Source: a virus
Strand: one strand, 5' to 3'
DNA length: 25,128 nt
Virus record (IMG/VR): IMGVR_UViG_3300046007_004212
Coordinates: 1 to 25,128 of that record
A program made the position numbers and the translations under genes. The notes beneath the pieces were generated by a model, which saw nothing but the letters and a program-made list of their open reading frames with translations, did no database searches and had not been told where the DNA came from. Positions within the stretch are counted from its first letter, which is position 1. Each line of letters begins with the position of its first letter. This document shows, in pieces, positions 19,793 through 25,128 of the stretch.

Positions 19793-19816
19793 GCCAGAGC
19801 GTTTTCGCGCCCTGGC
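19793..19816 (-). terminator. Intrinsic terminator after the gene at 19830
   Basis: A 9-base-pair GCCAGGGCG/CGCTCTGGC stem (one G-U in minus-strand RNA, loop of 6) is followed by TTTTCGTAATATTTTTATT. It begins 14 bases past the stop. Confidence 0.85.
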
Positions 19817-19829
19817 CTCTCGCAACAAC

Positions 19830-20051
19830 TTACTTTATTTCGCCATCTTCGTAATCTGGAAAAATCTCTGAGAGACTTTGGTAGAATTTTTCAGAAGGTG
19901 AAGCGGTAAGCTTAATTGTTGGCCAGCTATTCGCGCCGTTCGCGCTTTCCAAAATCTGAACTGAAATTACTCCATCAATTCCTAGGAGATTTTCAACTGT
20001 TTGGTCTAGGCTGATCTCTTCAGTAACTACATCGAATTCATACATCTTCAT
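19830..20051 (-). CDS. Acidic cassette protein A3 (possible distant A type), 73 aa
   Basis: The start at 20051 follows ATTGGAGCTTAAG; a second Met two codons on is possible. The sequence has strands EFDVVTEEISLD and VISVQILESANGANSWPTIKLTAS, then a helix ending SLSEIFPDYEDGEIK. The ending resembles that of A2 (LQSLFPDYI), but overall similarity is weak and I rate the kinship as tentative. It is acidic like its neighbours but uses more ordinary codons. It is a single-gene unit. Confidence 0.65.
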   Translation of the reverse strand: MKMYEFDVVTEEISLDQTVENLLGIDGVISVQILESANGANSWPTIKLTASPSEKFYQSLSEIFPDYEDGEIK

Positions 20052-20065
20052 CTTAAGCTCCAATC

Positions 20066-20092
20066 AACTTATAACGTAATTCGTTATAAGTT
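20066..20092. promoter_or_regulatory. Perfect 11-base inverted repeat at the transcription start of A3
   Basis: AACTTATAACG and CGTTATAAGTT surround a 5-base centre, directly abutting the -10 element. It could be a repressor operator covering the start point, or a 5' mRNA hairpin. Confidence 0.5.
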
Positions 20093-20093
20093 A

Positions 20094-20102
20094 ATTATAT
20101 CA
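20094..20102 (-). promoter_or_regulatory. Extended -10 promoter for cassette A3
   Basis: Minus-strand ACATGATATAATTAAC, 42 bases before the start. The motif contains the last two codons and the TAA stop of the upstream gene (ATG ATA TAA). Confidence 0.7.
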
Positions 20103-20388
20103 TGTTTTCAGGAGCAAAGCCGGTACTTAGCCGCTTTTCTAGCTCCTGCATCTTTTCAACGACTGCAATGTCCCAGTTAACATCTGTCCGGCACTTCGGG
20201 CAGTACTCTGGCCAGAAGTCATCAGGAGTAGATGTGTCGATGATGACGGTAGACTCGCCGCAGAAGAGCTCGGGACTTTGATCTCTAAAAAGAAACCAGT
20301 TAAGACGCTGGTCCTTTGTTAAAGAGTTCCACGGACGCCCTGGACCTTTACAGTCAAGAGTCATAAGGACCGGTAGCTCGCCGCTCAC
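20095..20388 (-). CDS. Zinc-binding hypothetical protein, 97 aa
   Basis: The GTG at 20388 overlaps the TGA of the preceding gene (GTGA). The N-terminal half reads LDCKGPGRPWNSLTKDQRLNWFLFRD. The middle is FCGESTVIIDTSTPDDF, and CPKCRTDVNWD completes a likely zinc site (C-x-G, then C-x2-C). The C-terminus is a helix (AVVEKMQELEKRLS). It ends inside the next promoter motif. The function is unknown; such zinc proteins are frequent among phage early genes. Confidence 0.7.
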   Translation of the reverse strand: MSGELPVLMTLDCKGPGRPWNSLTKDQRLNWFLFRDQSPELFCGESTVIIDTSTPDDFWPEYCPKCRTDVNWDIAVVEKMQELEKRLSTGFAPENMI

Positions 20389-20567
20389 TGCACAAGCTCA
20401 GCTTCTGGGAACCAGCGGAAGAATGTGAAGAGCAGCTGGGCGTAATCGCCAGCCGTCATCTCTTCAGTGAAGGCCGCAATCTCATCGTGGCGACCTAGCT
20501 TCTTTAACTCGCGCTGACCTGCCGCAATGATGGCAAACGCGTTGCCGTCTGAAATCTGTACTGCCAT
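20385..20567 (-). CDS. Hypothetical helical protein, 60 aa
   Basis: The ATG at 20567 follows ACGGAGGACAAC. A longer reading from 20651 would consume the structured leader and lacks a ribosome-binding site. The protein is MAVQISDGNAFAIIAAGQRE followed by helices (HDEIAAFTEEMTAGDYAQLL) and an aromatic end (FFRWFPEAELVQ). It is coupled to the zinc protein by GTGA overlap. No family is recognised. Confidence 0.65.
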   Translation of the reverse strand: MAVQISDGNAFAIIAAGQRELKKLGRHDEIAAFTEEMTAGDYAQLLFTFFRWFPEAELVQ

Positions 20568-20672
20568 GTTGTCCTCCGTCGTTTGAATGTTAGGACGCGG
20601 CAGGAGCTGGGATTGTTTCGTGCCTTCTGCAGAAGGTGGTTGTTTGACCACCAGTGCTTCCCTGCCGCGTTG
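20568..20672 (-). ncRNA. Structured 5' leader before the 60-residue gene
   Basis: Between promoter and start lie about 105 bases closed by a perfect 10-base-pair stem, ACGCGGCAGG/CCTGCCGCGT (20595-20604 with 20661-20670), whose 5' arm begins at the predicted transcription start. Inside are a GGTGGT/ACCACC hairpin (20635-20652) and a 14-base palindrome CCTTCTGCAGAAGG (20623-20636), which share two bases and so may be alternatives. The ribosome-binding site follows the closing stem. This looks like a cis-regulatory RNA or a 5' protective element. No known riboswitch consensus is recognised. Confidence 0.5.
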
Positions 20673-20677
20673 GTTTA

Positions 20678-20686
20678 ATTATATCA
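20678..20686 (-). promoter_or_regulatory. Extended -10 promoter of the structured leader
   Basis: Minus-strand ACCTGATATAATTAAACC, 110 bases before the start at 20567 and 3 bases past the upstream stop at 20689. Confidence 0.65.
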
Positions 20687-20688
20687 GG

Positions 20689-20877
20689 TTACTCTGTCTC
20701 GATGTACACAGTAGAGCCGTGTTTCGTGATGATGTCCTCGAACTTGTCGCCTTCAATGGATTCAAGCTCGATGCCTTCCGGCAAGTCTGATTCCTTGAGT
20801 ACGAATACGTAGTCCGCATCCGAGCCAACCCACCAGTCACCGTTAGGTGACGCGTACCACACTCTTTCCGTAGCCAT
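20689..20877 (-). CDS. Hypothetical acidic protein, 62 aa
   Basis: The ATG at 20877 lies 2 bases after the previous stop, with GGTGGG just upstream; a Met 12 codons earlier is inside that gene. The product is beta-rich (MATERVWYASPNGDWWVGSD, YVFVLKESDLPEG) with an acidic C-terminus (GSTVYIETE). The opening resembles small single-sheet phage proteins, but I cannot name a family. Confidence 0.65.
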   Translation of the reverse strand: MATERVWYASPNGDWWVGSDADYVFVLKESDLPEGIELESIEGDKFEDIITKHGSTVYIETE

Positions 20878-20879
20878 GG

Positions 20880-21032
20880 TTAACCCACCTGGAACGCATC
20901 GCAATAGCGACATTGGTACCAGTCGCCAAGCTTTGAGTCTTCTACGTACTCGTGGATGTAGTCGTGCTGGTCATCGGTAGCGCAAAAGATATCGTCACCG
21001 CGCCGTATAAAGCTGCGTGCCTTTGTTTGCAT
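20880..21032 (-). CDS. Small zinc-finger-like protein, 50 aa
   Basis: The ATG at 21032 follows ACGAAAGGACGACC. The product begins MQTKARSFIRRGDDIFCATD and ends with CRYCDAF. The three Cys and nearby His residues could bind one metal. The basic N-terminus and Cys-x2-Cys end suggest contact with nucleic acid. It lies behind the longest structured leader in the window and is coupled to the 62-residue gene. Confidence 0.65.
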   Translation of the reverse strand: MQTKARSFIRRGDDIFCATDDQHDYIHEYVEDSKLGDWYQCRYCDAFQVG

Positions 21033-21168
21033 GGTCGTCCTTTCGTCGTTTAGGTGTTCAAGGGCCGCGGTGATACTTCGGCCAATCTTGCCAGAGGTCT
21101 CTTGCGAGACGTGGACTCGGGCGTCGCATGTTCCGCCTAGTTTAACTAGTGGCTAGCACCCTTGAACG
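21033..21168 (-). ncRNA. Structured 5' leader, about 135 bases
   Basis: A perfect 9-base-pair stem GTTCAAGGG/CCCTTGAAC (21159-21167 with 21056-21064) starts at the predicted transcription start and encloses about 95 bases. Within it are GCCACTAG-loop-CTAGGC (21135-21153), GTCTC-GCAA-GAGAC with a GNRA tetraloop (21097-21110), and a GCCG/CGGC stem (21064-21082). The ribosome-binding site comes after the closing stem. The fold is a multi-branch junction. I looked for cobalamin, glutamine and tRNA features and found none. A riboswitch, protein-binding leader or separate processed RNA are options. Confidence 0.55.
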
Positions 21169-21173
21169 AGTTA

Positions 21174-21182
21174 ATTATATCA
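21174..21182 (-). promoter_or_regulatory. Extended -10 promoter of the 21168-20689 unit
   Basis: Minus-strand ACCTGATATAATTAAC. It includes the final codons and stop of the subtilisin gene (CTG ATA TAA). Confidence 0.7.
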
Positions 21183-22095
21183 GGTTGTACTGCTTTTGGA
21201 CCACATCTGTGACCGAACGGTAAGCCTTGTCCAGCTTGGACTGGATGGTTGCCCATAGGGAGTCGTATGTTCCACCTTCTGAGAGGGACTGAGTCCACTT
21301 AGACGCCACCGCAACCGTTGCTGCTGATGTTCCAAGCACAAGGGTGTTTGACCCATCAAGCAAAGTCGTGTTGTGACGGCCTAAAGCGTAGAGATCTAGG
21401 TCCGCGCCACCGTTAGAGTTTGGCATGATTGGATACACCCAACCGGTGACTGCACGAATCGTGTAGCGCGTATCCGTTGCTCCTACCGTAATTGCTTCTG
21501 GTATACATGCCGGATAGTCAACTTTGATTTGGTTCGAACGGTTGCCCGCTGCTGTGAACACACCAATGTTGCTTGCCTTAAGCTCTACAATACGAGACTG
21601 CAGTGGAGTTTCAATAGGGCATGCCGCTTCTTTGTACGCCCGTCCCATTGAGATAGAGACTGCACCGACGTTTAGTCGAGCTGAGTTAGCCGCAACCCAA
21701 TCAAGAGCAAGCTGCACCGCTTTGGTTGTGTACGTATTGGCGAAGCCTTTGTCCGACTTGCCGATGATACGAATCAACACGAATCTAGCAGAAGGGTTGA
21801 CCGCGTTAGCTACCGACGCCATCTGCGTGCCGTGATTAAACGTCCTGTCCTTAGCTCCGTCCGTTGCCGCTAGTGCTGCTGCACCTGGGCCAGTCATTGA
21901 TGCTTGCCCGTTAGGACACTTGCCGTGCTCGATAAAGCATGCCTCATCAACTACCTTGCCCGCAAAGAACGGGAGCTGCGTGTTGAATCCGGAGTCAATG
22001 ATGACTAGAGTCTTTGGTTGCGTTGCCTGCGCTGATGGAGTCAGCCCTGCCGCAAGAGCAAGAATGATTCCGGTGATTGCTAGTTTGGTTTTCAT
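21175..22095 (-). CDS. Secreted subtilisin-like serine protease (S8 family)
   Basis: This 306-residue protein starts at 22095 behind AAAGGACGAAC; a Met nine codons earlier would place that site inside the gene. Residues 1-25 form a signal peptide (KLAITGIILALAAGLTPSAQA). The S8 triad is complete: D34 in VIIDSG, H88 in NHGTQMASV and S257 in LGTSAATVAVA, with oxyanion N185 in TAAGN. VSISMG and AITVGATD match the S8 core strands. There is no obvious propeptide beyond a few residues and no extra binding domain. It follows the MoxR/VWA genes. It could process virion or envelope proteins, degrade outside proteins or aid spread; the role is not clear from sequence. Confidence 0.88.
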   Translation of the reverse strand: MKTKLAITGIILALAAGLTPSAQATQPKTLVIIDSGFNTQLPFFAGKVVDEACFIEHGKCPNGQASMTGPGAAALAATDGAKDRTFNHGTQMASVANAVNPSARFVLIRIIGKSDKGFANTYTTKAVQLALDWVAANSARLNVGAVSISMGRAYKEAACPIETPLQSRIVELKASNIGVFTAAGNRSNQIKVDYPACIPEAITVGATDTRYTIRAVTGWVYPIMPNSNGGADLDLYALGRHNTTLLDGSNTLVLGTSAATVAVASKWTQSLSEGGTYDSLWATIQSKLDKAYRSVTDVVQKQYNLI

Positions 22096-22132
22096 GTTCG
22101 TCCTTTGTTTGTCGTTTGTCATTAAGTTAGCT

Positions 22133-22172
22133 CCGGTGCAGGTATGCTTTGACGGAAGAGTTCCCGCACCGG
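22133..22172 (-). other. Intercistronic hairpin between the VWA and subtilisin genes
   Basis: CCGGTGC/GCACCGG (7 base pairs) encloses 26 bases including a GGAA-CTC-TTCC mini-stem on the minus strand. No U-tract follows, so it is more likely an mRNA processing or stability element than a full terminator. Confidence 0.4.
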
Positions 22173-22179
22173 AATGTTG

Positions 22180-24003
22180 TTAGGCCGCGTTCCTGCGACC
22201 AATCTTTGATAGAGCTTCCGCAGCTGCCTGACCGATAGTCACTGCTGCATCCGTTGGGTCCTGAACCTTTGCAAGAACTACTGCTGATGTTCCTGAAGTG
22301 ATTCTGTCTGCGTATCCACTGCGCTCGTACTTGTCGAACGGTAGCCACAGAACTGCAACACCTGCCTTGTCACATTCACGCACCCACTTTTTCGCATAGT
22401 CACGCTCTGCATCTGTGTAGCAACCATCGCTCACAACTACAAGTAGTCGAGCGCCAGTGCCATGTAGAAGATTAAGTCCACCATCAAGAGCCTTGAATGC
22501 TTTGTCGAACTTTTCAGTTCCATCAGGCGCAGTATAGACGTTAACCTTGTCAAGGTGCTGACCTGGCTTGAGTGTAGGGAATACATCTTCGCCATAGTAG
22601 ACCATAGCAGTCTGCGCTTGAACACGTCGACCTGCTTCAGACATCGCCCATGCAGTAACTGCCATGGGATTCATCGCAGAAGACATTGAGCCTGAGATGT
22701 CTACCATCACACCAATCTTGAGTGTTGGGTCATCTGTGTGCTTGCGAACTGTACGCTTCCAAGGTTCTGCATGCTGCATTGAACCTTGAGCGCGATATGC
22801 AGCTTCCTGCACAATCGAACGAGTGCGGAGACGTCCTGGTGGAAGAATACTAGAGATCTCGTGTTCATCGCGCTCACGATACTTCGCACGTTCTAAGAGA
22901 TTCGCAATCTTGACTGCTGCTGCACGCTCAGAAGGTAGTGGCTCACGAATCTCAGCAAGACGTGAACGACTGCCTGCAGTGACTCCCATCTCGGAAGTAG
23001 TCTTGCCAAAGACATCATTCGCAACCTTCTTGTGGTCCTTCTGCTGACTTGCAGCTTGGGAACGCATGTCGACAACCTTCTGCCAATCTTCCTTCTGCTC
23101 CTGGTTCTCGACTTCATCACCAACAGCAATTGCAACGTCACCTGCAGCTTCATCAAGAGCTTCCTTAATGTCTTCGATGATGCCATCAACAATGACAAGA
23201 ATCTCTGACCCAGGTCCTCCTGGAGTTGGCTTCTCTGGTTCACCGCGCTCGACAGCAAGGTCTGCAAGAAGCTTTTCCCACTCGCGAGCAAGTTCGTAGA
23301 GGTTGCGTGGGTCTGTGTGATTGTCATGCGCTTGGAAGCGAATCCATATATCACGAAGACTTGCGTAGACTTCATCGCCAAGAAAGTCGACGATGATAGC
23401 TTTGATCTCTGCAACATCTGCATTGTCAAGTGAACCTGCATCTGCACGAGCGCAAGTAAGAGCTGCGAGTCCTGCGACTGCACGCACGCCATGAGACAAG
23501 TGCTCATCTGCAGATGCGTTGATGTCATGTAGAACGATTTCCAACGCGCAAGCGCGAAGGAAGACTCTGTTAGCTGGGAAGTTCACAACACCATGATGTT
23601 CGATGCGTGATTCTTCGAGAGACATAAGGGCTCTGTACTCATTCATTGAAAGTTCTTCAAGAGCCTTCTCAAGATTAAAGCGCGAGTAGCGAGCATGGAG
23701 TGCCTCATGGAAGATAGCACCTGCAGCCTTCGGCCAATCGAAAAGTGTGTCGCGCTTGCTTAGGTCACCAATAGTCTCTGGTGAAGTACCTGCGCCGAAC
23801 GCAATATCAACATTGACCTCGACTTCAGCCACAGGTGGGTTGAAGCAAGCTGGGGTTGGTCCTCCAGCTCCGGGTCCTACGTATGCAACGATGTCTGAGC
23901 GTCCTGCCCAGATATTGACAAGGTTGCCAATCTGTGCGCCAACGGGGAGCCACTCAGCTGGAGTGCGCTCCGCGCGTGTCGCGGAATACTTAATGTGTCC
24001 CAT
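22180..24003 (-). CDS. VWA-domain protein with HExxH metallopeptidase-like motif, partner of the MoxR ATPase
   Basis: This 607-residue protein starts at 24003 behind ACGGAAGGATAGAC; an in-frame start 22 codons upstream overlaps the promoter. HEALH (99-103) with a downstream LEESRIEHH (129-137) resembles the zinc site of the metallopeptidase-like regions found in VWA proteins of CobT/DUF2201 type. An acidic Gln/Glu linker spans about 260-325. The C-terminal VWA domain has a near-perfect MIDAS, DISGSMSS (435-442), then LLVVVSDG with a second Asp. VWA proteins paired with MoxR/CobS-type ATPases act as metal-inserting or remodelling chaperones. The cobalamin link is by family only. The target may be a virion or host complex. 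Confidence 0.82.
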   Translation of the reverse strand: MGHIKYSATRAERTPAEWLPVGAQIGNLVNIWAGRSDIVAYVGPGAGGPTPACFNPPVAEVEVNVDIAFGAGTSPETIGDLSKRDTLFDWPKAAGAIFHEALHARYSRFNLEKALEELSMNEYRALMSLEESRIEHHGVVNFPANRVFLRACALEIVLHDINASADEHLSHGVRAVAGLAALTCARADAGSLDNADVAEIKAIIVDFLGDEVYASLRDIWIRFQAHDNHTDPRNLYELAREWEKLLADLAVERGEPEKPTPGGPGSEILVIVDGIIEDIKEALDEAAGDVAIAVGDEVENQEQKEDWQKVVDMRSQAASQQKDHKKVANDVFGKTTSEMGVTAGSRSRLAEIREPLPSERAAAVKIANLLERAKYRERDEHEISSILPPGRLRTRSIVQEAAYRAQGSMQHAEPWKRTVRKHTDDPTLKIGVMVDISGSMSSAMNPMAVTAWAMSEAGRRVQAQTAMVYYGEDVFPTLKPGQHLDKVNVYTAPDGTEKFDKAFKALDGGLNLLHGTGARLLVVVSDGCYTDAERDYAKKWVRECDKAGVAVLWLPFDKYERSGYADRITSGTSAVVLAKVQDPTDAAVTIGQAAAEALSKIGRRNAA

Positions 24004-24034
24004 GTCTATCCTTCCGTCATTGATTGATGAGTTA

Positions 24035-24043
24035 ATTATATCA
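24035..24043 (-). promoter_or_regulatory. Extended -10 promoter for the VWA gene
   Basis: Minus-strand ACCTGATATAATTAACTC, 31 bases before the start. The ATPase and VWA genes are therefore not only dependent on a shared transcript. Confidence 0.65.
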
Positions 24044-24045
24044 GG

Positions 24046-24112
24046 TGTAGAGGGGTCCCAGGCACCCACACCGAGAACCCCTCCGGCCCACAGCCAAGAT
24101 TAAATCTTGGCT
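24046..24112 (-). terminator. Hairpins between the MoxR and VWA genes
   Basis: AGCCAAGAT/ATCTTGGCT (about 24092-24112) spans the ATPase stop codon. A second stem, GAGGGGT/ACCCCTC with a 20-base loop, follows. Neither has a clear U-tract, so termination would be partial at best. Confidence 0.35.
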
Positions 24113-25092
24113 GGTTGGCAACCTTCACCGTAGACTCTAGTGAACACATCCGCAACGACGGGGCGGTCCAGTTCTGGAGCTGCTGCGATGATGTTCGCAA
24201 TTGCGAACTTGGTGCCAAATGTCTTTGTGATGTCACGGAATGCGAGTAGTTCACGCATCTGTGGGCACCAGCCAGTTTCACCTGATTGCTGACGACGTGA
24301 CAAGTTCTGTGCAACTGTCACAATCTGTTGAGGTGCGCCAAGCTTCTTGGCAAGCACCCAGTCGGTAGTCATCTCTGCTTGTATTACGAAGCGAGATAGA
24401 AGAGCTTCAGAGAGTCGAACTCCGGGAGCATTCGGATTGGTTGCTGCGATTACGTAGAACCCTTCCTTAGCTTTTACAGTTCCGCGCTCTGGGTTTGCAG
24501 TGACAGTGTACTCACCACGACCATCCATGAGTCCATATACACCTGCCATGACCTTAGGGTCAACAAGCCCACCTTCATCAATGAAGAATGGTCTGCCTTC
24601 TTCGGCAGCTCGAAGCAACGGACCATCGACCCATTCGAATCCACCTGTAGGTGTTTGCACATACCCACCAATGAAGTCTGATAGTTCTGTATCGCCAGTA
24701 CCAAGAACAGTGATAACTTCATCACCATACGCAGCTTCAACGAGTGCAGTCTTGCCACAACCTGGAGCTCCGTACAGAAGAATGTACTGCTGGTTCTTGC
24801 GCGCTTCGCGAAGGACCATGACGTCGTCATGCTCTCCCCACTTGCGGGCATGGTACTTGTCACCATTAGGGCGCTTGTATGTAGAGTCTTCCCCTACGAA
24901 TGCATCTGCTGATATCACTGGAATAACCTTTGTCTTGGGTGTTGGACGATTGCCAACTTTACCCTGTGGTTGAACTAGTGAGTCGAGAGAAGATGAGAGT
25001 TCATCGTTCATCTGCTGAGCTGCAACAGTAAAGATACTGTCACTTAAGTTCGGGTAGATCTTGTTTAAAGATTCTACTAATGTTGTTGTCAT
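24100..25092 (-). CDS. MoxR/CobS-type AAA+ ATPase
   Basis: This 330-residue ATPase starts at 25092 behind AAAGGACAAAGTAA. The AAA+ elements are in order: Walker A GAPGCGKT (108-115), the GTGDTELSDFIGGY segment with its MoxR-like insert, Walker B FFIDEG (169-174), sensor-1 AATNP and the SRF arginine-finger region (233-235). The N-terminal 90 residues are unique. The pairing with the VWA gene directly downstream is the classical MoxR-VWA (or CobS-CobT) arrangement, in which ATP hydrolysis drives remodelling or metal insertion into a client. Such pairs are known in some large phages, but their clients there are not established. Confidence 0.9.
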   Translation of the reverse strand: MTTTLVESLNKIYPNLSDSIFTVAAQQMNDELSSSLDSLVQPQGKVGNRPTPKTKVIPVISADAFVGEDSTYKRPNGDKYHARKWGEHDDVMVLREARKNQQYILLYGAPGCGKTALVEAAYGDEVITVLGTGDTELSDFIGGYVQTPTGGFEWVDGPLLRAAEEGRPFFIDEGGLVDPKVMAGVYGLMDGRGEYTVTANPERGTVKAKEGFYVIAATNPNAPGVRLSEALLSRFVIQAEMTTDWVLAKKLGAPQQIVTVAQNLSRRQQSGETGWCPQMRELLAFRDITKTFGTKFAIANIIAAAPELDRPVVADVFTRVYGEGCQPAKI

Positions 25093-25128
25093 TTACTTTG
25101 TCCTTTGTCGTTTGTGGGTGGGTGTCTT

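Noticed and set aside
20568-20651. 28-codon N-terminal extension of the 60-residue protein
   Set aside because: It lacks a ribosome-binding site and coincides with the structured leader, while ACGGAGGACAAC stands before the ATG at 20567.
21033-21168. Cobalamin, glutamine or other known riboswitch
   Set aside because: The conserved core strings of those classes are not present in order; only general stems and a GNRA loop are seen.
18165-21182. CRISPR-like array from the repeated TGATATAATTA blocks
   Set aside because: Repeats are short, spaced by whole genes and located at start sites; they are promoters, not repeats with spacers.
22893-23528. A 211-codon minus-strand frame inside the VWA gene
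   Set aside because: It is out of frame with a confident gene and its protein is a Gln/Leu/Ser-rich shadow without domains.
24474-24973. Open frames on both strands across the MoxR gene
   Set aside because: The AAA+ motifs are continuous in the chosen frame; the other frames carry no recognisable motif.
1-25128. Integrase, excisionase or attachment site marking a prophage
   Set aside because: No recombinase gene, tRNA target or direct flanking repeat is visible in this window; lifestyle cannot be judged from it.

Overview
The window is part of a tailed double-stranded DNA phage genome (Caudoviricetes). All supportable genes lie on the minus strand, so transcription runs from right to left. 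The phage hallmarks are a large terminase (9902-11296), a portal protein (3093-4856), a following head-region protein (1270-3090), and lysis-type genes (6353-7839). An actinobacterial host is likely but is an inference. It rests on small zinc proteins and HTH proteins of actinophage type, a proteasome/HslV-like protein, GTG and TTG starts, at least one probable leaderless gene, and intermediate GC content rather than the high GC of most cultured actinophages. I see no integrase, tRNA, CRISPR array or insertion sequence. Tail and major capsid genes are not in the window; they may lie beyond the left edge.

Layout in the direction of transcription. (1) 25092-22180: a MoxR-type AAA+ ATPase paired with a large protein carrying HExxH and VWA motifs, then a secreted subtilisin-like protease (22095-21175). 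(2) 21174-20095: four small genes, two of them behind long, strongly structured 5' leaders. (3) 20102-17850: a series of single-gene cassettes, each with its own promoter and usually its own terminator, encoding very acidic small proteins that alternate between two paralogous types. (4) 17831-12880: many small genes, including a sigma-like HTH regulator, a WGR-domain mini-protein, several zinc-ribbon proteins and an HslV/proteasome-like hydrolase. (5) 12877-11446: a dual-specificity phosphatase overlapping a histone-deacetylase-like hydrolase. (6) 11433-11313: a candidate structured non-coding RNA with its own promoter and terminator. (7) 11296-8120: the terminase and small genes. (8) 8023-6353: an HTH protein, a holin-like protein, a lysozyme-like enzyme and a separate peptidoglycan-binding protein. 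(9) 6114-1: an operon with an HTH protein, a small hypothetical, a DUF1360 membrane protein, the portal, a Dps-containing head protein and a partial structural gene.

The units are tied together by a recurring minus-strand motif, TGATATAATTA (an extended -10 promoter with no visible -35 box), about 25-45 bases before many starts. It is usually followed by an ACGAAAGGA or ATTGGAG ribosome-binding element. Several genes end inside the next promoter motif. The right two thirds therefore look like a modular set of independently transcribed host-takeover genes. The left third carries packaging, lysis and head genes in longer operons. No stretch of more than about 240 bases lacks a gene; the longest gaps (6115-6352, 11297-11445, 21033-21174) hold promoters, terminators or structured RNA.
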